A DNA stretch of 64,000 nt. It comes from Phoronis australis (Eukaryota > Phoronida > Phoronidae). Both the position numbers and the translations under genes were made by a program. This document shows positions 55,958 through 64,000 of this stretch, piece after piece. The stretch spans positions 1 to 64,000 of the forward strand of contig NMRA01000976.1 of assembly GCA_002633005.1 (NCBI GenBank), written 5' to 3'. How positions within the stretch are numbered: position 1 is the first letter of the stretch; each line of letters begins with the position of its first letter. Under the pieces are notes generated by a model. That model saw nothing but the letters and a program-made list of their open reading frames with translations. It had not been told where the DNA came from and ran no database searches.

Positions 55958-58900
55958 TCATTCCATATCGTCGACGAGTTCCCTTTTAACCTGGCGTTCC
56001 AAACTGCCTGCGTTCCCTTCACTGTCCAAGGACGACTTTTGGGAGGCGCTTGCACGCCTGACTTCGTGGAACTTGGCCGCCCCTACCTCAAGGTGTGCTT
56101 CGGAGACGCTGTAAACACAGCAACAAATCCAATAGCTTTCTAGAAACAGTGCTGAATAAATATTCCGGCTAACTTTAAACTAAGACATATTATAATCGAA
56201 CCACTTTATGTACTAAAATAGTGCCAAACCCGGTTTTGACAACTTTTCGTAAAGTGTTTTTGTTAACCGTTATTAAACATTTAGTACCTCTCCTGAAAGA
56301 TGGATCAATACAATATTTGTTTAAGATGACCCTGTTGTATTGCAAAATGTGTTATGCATGTAGTATTATTCCAAGTGTATGGTGTTTTCCCTGATTAAAA
56401 TATAATCGCGGACGCAAAATGTTCGTGTATGCCTGTTTGCCGAATTTATAGTTCAGACGCTGTGTCCCGGTGTTTTTGTTGCTAACTGTCAAACATTTGC
56501 TATCGGTTTCGGCAGAACAAAACTCAATCATAAGACTCAAGTGATTTGACAGTCCACTGGTAAATGTGTTGTATGCAGACGTGCTGGATTCTGCTGTTTG
56601 AATGAGAGATGTCAGTCAGCAGGCTGCAGCCTTTATTCAGACCTATTGTCATGAACTATGCAGATTCATGAGTTTATGCCATGTTTTTTGGATGGAAAAC
56701 ATACTGAGTTTGGTTTTAACTATTCGTTTATTTATGTTAATTCTCTTAGTAAGGAATAGCTCAATACATATATTAAGGAGATATTGCAATTTTTCTAGTG
56801 TAAAATGTCTAATATAAATATTGTCTCACTTTACTGCAGAGGTCTGGTAGACAAAATGAAGGTAGAAAAGATTATTCTAGGTGGTTTAGAAAAGACATTT
56901 TCATATCATTTGTTTACAAGATATACATGTCAAACCAGGTTTTGAAAATTCTTTCAGAAACGAATGGGAGTTTGATATAAAAATTGCTCCTTTAGCGCCA
57001 AATACCAGAGGAGTTGCTATGTTGTTTAATAATAATTTTGAGTATGTTGTCCTACTCCCCGTTATTGACCAAGCGGGTAATTATCTAGTTTTAGACCTTA
57101 CCATCAATAACGATATTAAATTTACATGGTTTAACATAAGCGGTCCAAACCTAGACAAACCTAATTTTTTCAAAAACATAATGAAACTGATACTTAGACG
57201 ATTTTGAAAACAATACTTTTCTAATTTGTGGGGATTGGAATATTATAATCGATAGCTCAAAAGACGCTTTTAACTCAACAAATTTTAAAAATCCAAATGC
57301 ACGCAAATATAGTTCAGAGCTTATAAAAACAAAATGGTTCGCATTTAGAAATCATTTCACCAAGATGAAAATATTATCACACGCTGTAAAATTTCCCTTT
57401 GAAAATGGGTAAATTGGATTTTTTCTTATTACGGAATACCCTTTCTCCAGTTTTTCATATTCTTCTATTGTGCCAGCCTATACATCAGATCACGCAACGG
57501 TGTCAGTTGAATTTTGCATTTCTGAAGGAAAAAAAAGAAGGAAAGGTCATTGAAAGTTTAATAATACATTGTTCCGTAATCCAGACTTTGTCAAACCAAT
57601 ATAAGACGAAATTGAAAATATTATAGTTATACATGTATATGCTGTCAGTCCGCACTCAAGAGTGTTTATTTCTCGTTGCCCAAACGAACATCTATAATTA
57701 ATCATAGATGGTCAATTATTTTGGGAAACAATTTTACTTCATTTGAGAGGTCGAATAATACATTTTTCCTTTGCAATTAAACACCAGGGTATTCAGAGAG
57801 AGAAAATTCTTCTGGTAACATCGCGGAAGTTAACGGAAAATTGAAAATGGAACCAAATAATGCTAAGAAATATCTTCCTATGTTAGAAACATTAAACAGT
57901 GAGTTATAAGAATTGAATATTGAAAAATCGAATCTGCCATGGTTTTATCTTTAGCTAGATGGGTTGAGTTTGGAGAAAAATCTTCAAAATATTCTTGTAA
58001 TTTGGAAAATAGAAATTATAAAAAAAGAAATTAAAATAATGAAAATGATGGAACTAGCATTACTAAGCTAAGTGACATTTTAGAAGAACAAAGATTATTC
58101 TATGAAAACCTGTATGATCTTCATGGTACAGACCACGATGTTGAAATGTTTCGATTTATTAAAAATGAGAGTTTGCCAAAACTGTCTCCGGCAGAAAAAT
58201 TCAAAATAGAAGGTGAAATTACGTGTCTTGAACTTCTGATATGTTTGAAGAAAACAAAAAAATAATAAAAGCCCAGGTTTGGTCGAATTTTTGTAGAATT
58301 CATTATTTTTTTGGAAAGACATATGTCATTTTCTTTTACGGAGTATAAATGATGCAAAGGAAAAATAATCTGTCGGTTGAACAGTTACAGTGTGATATTA
58401 CTTGCATTCCAAAAAGTGGCTATCCAAGATGCTATCTGAAAAATTGACCAAAAATATCTATCTTAAACTGTTATGATAATTTCATGTCATCGTGTATAGC
58501 AGAGAGAATTAAAAAGGTGTTAAACGCCTTAATTAATTGTGACCAAGTTTTTATACCGAGTCGCTTTCTGGGTGAAAATACTAGATTAATATATATTATA
58601 ATGTATGGAACACAAAACAAAATTTACCTGAAATGATTGGCGAAATTGATTTGGAAAAAAGCATTTGATACACCCTCTTGGAAATTTATTGGAAGAGTAT
58701 TAAAAGCTTTATATTTTGGACCATAAATTAAAAGGTGGATTTCGCTATTTCAAAATAATTAAAATTCATTACATATTCCAAGTGGCTCTTTGTCAAAATG
58801 TTTTCAGATTACGCGGAGGTTGTCCCCAGGGCGATCCTTATGTTCTTATTTTGTGTGTTTAAATTTTATCTCAAACAATCAGAAACAACGAAAATGTGAA

Positions 58901-61900
58901 AGGTATTAAAATAGGGCATGAACTTTTTAAGATTACACAGTGGTCGGTTGGCACAACATCATTTTTGATTTGGTCCGAAAGCTTTTTGAAAAGTGCTTGA
59001 TAACTTTGCAATGGTTTACGAACCGTCCGATTTGAAATTTAATTTTCATAAAAAAAGTTATGTGGATAGGATCAATGAGAGAATCTTTTGTTTTGTAAAG
59101 AAAATAACTTAGACTGGATAACAGAATTTTGAGCCCTAAGAATTCAATTTAATAAAAATCTTCACGATATCTCGTCAATTAATCTTAAACCAACAATTTT
59201 AGGAATTAAAATTTGCTCAAAACTTTGAGTTGTAGGCCCTTGACACAATTAGGGAAAATTATTAAACATTAGCTCTACCAAAAATTACGCATACATGTAT
59301 GTCACTCTTTCTGTCCAATCCAGATGTCAATATAATAAATGAGAGCAACACTTCAATTTTGTTTGGAATAATAAAAAACCTAGATTTACTAAAAAAAAAA
59401 CTTATACGTGATATCAGGAAGAGAATCTCTTCAAGGTAGTATTGAACAAGGAGGCTTAAAAAGGTGGATATTAAATCATATGTATATAGCCTGAAATTGT
59501 CGTTGATTTAATGTCTCCTGAAAACTAACAATTCTTGGCATGTCTTTCCTGTCACATACAAAACTGTAAGAGGGTTTAATTTTGGAAGCAATTTCCACTA
59601 TGTTACTGGTAATAGATTTTGACTTCATTGATGTTTCCTTGGCATGGAAGAAATTTGTGACACGCTTTGTTCCAGTAATAGTTTATATTACATTGAATGA
59701 ACCCCTATGGTTCAATGCAAACATAAAGCTTGACTTTATTCAACAGTCATACAAGAAATGTTTAAGAACGGTTAGAGATACTAAATGATGATGGAACAAT
59801 TCTGACTGGTATAAAGGGTACGTTTATGGCCATTACTGGCTTGTAAAGTCAGTTCTGCCAATTTTCTTAGATAACCTTTGTTAGTCTGAATATGTAAAAC
59901 AAAAACTCCCGACAATTTCGACTCAACTGTTGCCTGTCGTCCGTGCTCAAACGGGGTGCTCAAACTTTAGGAAGACATTTGTCAGGAGTTTAGTACCCCC
60001 CGAAATAGGCATGTGCCCTGCAGAAGTGGGCTAGAGTTTTTTATGCATTTATTGCAACAAATTAACAATTACAATACTTAGTTACATAAACAAACATAAA
60101 TATTTGACACCGTTATATTTGTACTAAGTTCCATTTTTCGTTGTCATTTTGTGTAGATATGCAATAGAGCTTTGGAAGAAAAATTGTGATGATCTCCTTA
60201 TGATCGCTTTTTAAATGGCCTTGAAGTTCTGTTTGGAAATACCGAATATAACAGTATAAATTATGTAGTTTTAATAACAAAAATGTCATTTATGCAGAAC
60301 AAAATTCCGTTAACAACTGATGTCACCAGTTTTGAAAAACTATCGAAATATATAATTTAGTATGTAAAATCAATGGTACATTAGAAAATCACAACCAAAA
60401 TGGAGCTTAGTACAACTATAAAGGTGGTAAATGTTATGAATGTTTATGTACCAATGTGTTGTAATTGATAGTTTGTTACAAAAGAATAAAAATAATAAAA
60501 TAAGATTTTACATCCAATGACGTAAATGTTGTTGAATTAAAATACGAGCAAACTATCGCAGCGCCACTTTGTTGTCAATTTTTGTTGAACACAAACTGAA
60601 ACCAGATTACAATATGAAGGCGCGTGGTTCTCGTTAAAAACAAAACCTGATTGAATAACACAAGTGACTTAGCACCGTGTTTCATGACAGAACAAAACAA
60701 GTGAATAGTAAGTGTTTCGTTGTTGTCAAGTCTGCAAAAAACGTTGGCCGTGTACGGACACCCACCGTGTTTCGGAGTTTGTGTATGAGTTTCGGAGTAG
60801 ATACATGTAAAACAGGTTTTGTTTTCTTTGTTTTTCCCTAACCACAAGTCGGGGAAGAGCATTAGTAAGCCAGGGGTTAAAGAGGCATAAAACGCAAAAG
60901 ATCGTCAAAATATCTTTTAAACAATTCCTGACGAAAGTACCTTTTCGGAACGTCTACTACAAAATTATTTGGTTATTGCATTACGTGGAAAATTCCAGAA
61001 ACATCTCGAAAGTCACGATTTTTGAATTATACAAGAAGGAAAAACTTTGCTGTCTCCACCGAGTTAATCTCCCTCCCACTTAGATAAATGCGCGCATGAC
61101 CTCACAGTCATTCGTCACACATACATGGCTGACAAGATGTATATTAATGGCAGGTTATCGTGTGTGATCGCGCTCCAAATTTGCAGTCGACAGCACAGTA
61201 TCAGGCAAGCCAATGCAGCAAGCAATTTTCCGAAAATTATTCCAAGTGCATTTTAGAATATATTTGAATACTGCAACAGCTTTGTAAAGTAATTTTAAAG
61301 CGTTTGGAATTTGTGTCAGTTGCCTCTTAATCAAATTTTTCTAAGTCAAATTTTCATTTCAGACAAATGTTTTAGGTCTATGTCCTGTCACACCAAATAA
61401 AGAGACCTGCTTTGCCCTGTGGAAGAAAAAATGGACGAAGTCACAAGCCGTGAATGATGGATTTTTCAAATTTGTCAGTAAAAGAAAATGTATTGACATC
61501 AACAGAAATTCAAAACCTTTACTCCCAAACCGTAAAAGTACCTCGCGAGCAGGTTGAGTTCTGTTTCAGTGGCAGAAAATCACTCTAAATAATGCAATTT
61601 AGTCTTTTCTGAGTTCCAAGGCTCTGTAATGATTTTGATCACGAGCTCGTGATAATTGGTGAACTGGGATTTTCAGGCCCGTGAACTGTTAATGGCTTAT
61701 TTTCGAGTAAAGTTTCGGACACGTGAATGCGCCCTCGTCGATACATGAGCCTGAAAGGAACACGTTATCATATTTCCACATTATAACTTGAGATCGCGTA
61801 TCTCTATGAGATTGTAGTTTGTAACTTTTTTGATGGGAAATGAAAATATGAAACATGGATATAATACTCACCTGACGTAGAGCAACACGCATGCAACGAT

Positions 61901-61936
61901 GGCCAGGAAAGCGATAACTTTGGTCGACTTGGTCAT
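55958..61936 (-). CDS. Small secreted peptide precursor, paralogue 2
   Basis: Coding exons 61936-61872 and 56108-55958 join to 216 nt or 71 residues. Exon 1 (acceptor TTTCTAG, exon from 61959) encodes the signal peptide MTKSTKVIAFLAIVACVLLY; donor AG|GTGAGT as in paralogue 1. Exon 2 follows GTGTTTACAG and gives VSVSEA, then HLEVGAAKFHEVRRASASQ, SSLDSEGNAGSLERQV and KRELVDDME. RR and KR are possible convertase sites. The blocks FHEVRRA, SSLDSEGNAGS and RELVDDM are shared with paralogue 1. The intron is 5.8 kb, against 1.0 kb in paralogue 1, because of a LINE insertion. Both splice sites are intact, so the gene may still be expressed. Function unknown. Confidence 0.72.
56800..60510 (+). pseudogene. 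Decayed L1/Tx1-like LINE inside the intron of peptide paralogue 2
   Basis: In order along + and in shifting frames: endonuclease start INIVSLYCRGL (56810); NEWEFDIKIAPLAPNTRGVA (56960-57020); LICGDWNIII (57220); reverse transcriptase pieces SSCIAERIKKVLNALINCDQ, FLGENTRLIY (58490-58600), KAFDTPSWKFIGRVL (58655), LRGGCPQGDP (58810) and NNENVKGIKIGHELF (58880); and FVWNNKKPRFTKKK-like sequence (about 59360). The catalytic FADD box is lost, and many frameshifts and stops are present. The tail is A-rich (ataaaaataataaaataag near 60485). It lies antisense to the host gene. Confidence 0.75.
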
Positions 61937-62500
61937 TGTTTCAATCTTTTTGAGGTTTTCTAGAAATAATCAAAACACTATCTTATCAATATGGTTAGAG
62001 AACTGCCTTGTGTGGTAGCAGAGGTAAACCTTCGTTCGTGACTTCTTGCTAAGGTCATATCAACGCTGTTTTGGTGGTTGAAAACGGCCAACTTCAAAAT
62101 ATTATATGATGCAACGACATTGAAGCAATGTATTGCAAAAATGGCCGAATGAGTTCATTTTAACCAGAGCGTAACTATAGAAAACAAGAAATGTTGATTT
62201 GCCCTCTTGACGGGGCGAGTTTTTTGACTCGTCCCAAATTTAATCAAAACAATTGGCCCTTTGCATTAAGCCATACGGAAGTTTCTAGGGTGAACATTGT
62301 CTTATCGAAATTACAACACTCATATCACCGCAACACACTTTGTCATTATCTCCTTTCAAATTACCTCACGTTAAAATTGAGACGAACACTGTCTAAACTA
62401 GCCAAAGACCATTCATTATGCATTGATATCAGAGTGAGGGTTACACAGTGACAAGTAATCTGGTAATATTTCCCCACAATCGTGCTACATTCATGAACAT

Positions 62501-62751
62501 GGGCCCCGTTCCAAGAAAACTGACTTAGCTAAGACGGATCTTAACTTTCAGTCAATTTTAAGATAAGACTTAAATCTGTCTCAAGATCAATTCAAAAAGA
62601 GATCTTATATTCGACTTAAGTTTTTGACTTCAATTTTGTCTTAATTTTGACTATCTTATCAGATGTAGATGTTTCAAAGTTCGGAATTTGAGGCAAATCT
62701 TAGACTTAAGTCAAAAATGAACTTAAGTCAGTTTCTTAGAACGAGCCCCAG
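62501..62751. mobile_element. MITE with GGGCCCCGTTCCAAGAAA-type ends
   Basis: The left end GGGCCCCGTTCCAAGAAAAC and the complement of the right end (CTGGGGCTCGTTCTAAGAAA) agree over about 35 bases and continue into CTGACTTA. The interior is built of 'gacttaagt' and 'gatctta' repeats. No ORF. Superfamily not assigned. Confidence 0.65.
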
Positions 62752-64000
62752 GGGTCTCTAACTTCGTTTTCGTGTCATTGAAGTTTCTCATGCTGATTGT
62801 TGCTGTGGTGTCTTGTTTTTTCAGACTTCTACTACTGTTTTAACTGTATTCGAACTTCCAAGGCCAACAAATAAAAGTGTACTACTGTGACGGGGGCTGA
62901 ATCTCCGACTGTTGAAAATTAGATAAACTTGAGCAGTTTTAGTGGAAGCGACATTTTCTGAAATGATTCCTAGAATCAAGCATTTCTAAGACGAGGTCAG
63001 TGCAAAAACGCGTTTTCCTGTATCCTGGAGAAAGGAATTAATTCCTATCCGATACCGTACAAATTACAGTCGATAGTATACATGTAAATAAAGCTCTTGT
63101 ATCAAAGACAACTTTGTTCAAATGAATGTTCCAATTTTGCGAGATCGTTTACTTTCATTTGCTTGAATTGAAATTGCTTTAAAGCGCATGGGATTTCTTT
63201 GACGTACCAAATTGCATCCCGGCTGACAATCAAATATCATGAGTAATGTCGGAATGCAAGAACGCTCTGCTCTAGTTTCTTCAGTTTTGTTCCTGGTTTT
63301 AAATATTCAATGTTAGCTTCGTGCAGAAATTGTTATGTTTTTTTGGTTGGGGGGAACACGCTATGTGTCATTGTCAACTATGGCCGTGCTGAAGTTGTGT
63401 AAAGTGTATCGTTAGACGCTTTCGAATGCGAATTACCACGGAGTCTATAACAATTACGACTACTATTTGTTGATCCAATGTCCTGGAAATTATCAGCTAT
63501 GAAACTTGTTTTCACGGCTTTCACTACCAAAACCAACTTGAGCCCATCGTTGGCTAAATGCGCAACGATAACGTTGTCAACAGACTACAAGTTTTCACGG
63601 CTTGAATTAATTATTTGCAGTGCCATTAACTGATAATGGAGTAAAATAATTAACAAGTGTGAGTTTATTTACTCGCTAAATAATGGATTTTTGCCAGTTA
63701 TGTTAATTTGCTCAACATATAATTAATTTTCACAGGAAATAATTTTTAAGATTACATGCAATCGTTTAGTATTAATTTACACTGTTAACAAAATTAAGTT
63801 GTGCAAGTAATTTATGGTCATAACGTTCACCCATTCAGCCTAAGATATATATACTAGCGTCCATCAAAATTTTCATATCGTTCATAAAACCCTGCACCCA
63901 ACGAAGTTCAATTCTCACAGCTTGGTGGCAAGAGTTCGCAGTCTATGACGTGACTCAAATTGTTGTAAAGTTCTTCTCTCCTAGCCAAATTACAAATATG

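Larger units (their letters stand above)
55350..64000. repeat. Duplicated gene unit, copy 2 (expanded by insertions)
   Basis: It parallels 40390-43200 in order, but is interrupted by about 4.75 kb (about 56300-61060, with the LINE) and about 1.1 kb (about 62180-63290, with a MITE). It runs off the right edge. Confidence 0.8.

Noticed and set aside
62191-62451. Plus-strand 86-residue frame in the inserted segment of unit 2
   Set aside because: It has no recognised motif, no counterpart in unit 1 and no splice or start evidence.
1-64000. CRISPR arrays, bacterial operons, rRNA genes
   Set aside because: No regularly spaced identical repeats, ribosome-binding-site-led gene runs or rRNA sequence are visible; the window is eukaryotic in structure.

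Overview
This window looks like genomic DNA of an invertebrate animal, most likely a deuterostome such as a hemichordate or cephalochordate; the species is an inference of low confidence. The evidence is short phase-consistent exons with GT/AG introns, AATAAA poly(A) signals, a conserved animal Golgi gene, C2H2 zinc-finger architecture, and many LINE, MITE and Penelope-like remnants. It appears to be a draft assembly: there is one 579-base gap (13847-14425) and isolated single n's, several of them exactly at rearrangement breakpoints.

Left part (1-28 kb). The 3' half of COG3 (Golgi tethering complex) runs on + to a stop at 5625. It converges with gene A, on - from 13225. A second minus-strand gene, gene B, runs from 27359 to 21631. 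A and B share an N-terminal exon of the type found in ZNF653/ZNF692, with the same exon-1 phase. B ends in five C2H2-like fingers of the ZFP91/ZNF276/ZNF653/ZNF692 kind; no fingers were found in A. In A the last codon of exon 4 is TAG, directly before a good splice donor, and an open exon in the matching phase lies downstream. B carries three tandem copies of its exon-1 donor at exact 27-base spacing.

Middle part (28-40 kb) has no convincing gene. It holds a cluster of near-perfect hairpins (29548-29869), a 2.7/3.4-kb tandem duplication (30124-36361) and LINE fragments.

Right part (40-64 kb) holds the most novel item: two tandem minus-strand genes for small secreted peptides without cysteine in the predicted mature part (72 and 71 residues). 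They were recovered by joining a signal-peptide exon to a second exon. They sit in duplicated units about 15-20 kb apart. The intron of the second copy has taken in a decayed L1/Tx1-like LINE. Between the units lie a THAP-domain relic and a second tandem duplication (about 48.2-54.75 kb) with short conserved ORFs and motif arrays. Parts of this view rest on splice-site reading by eye and need transcript support.
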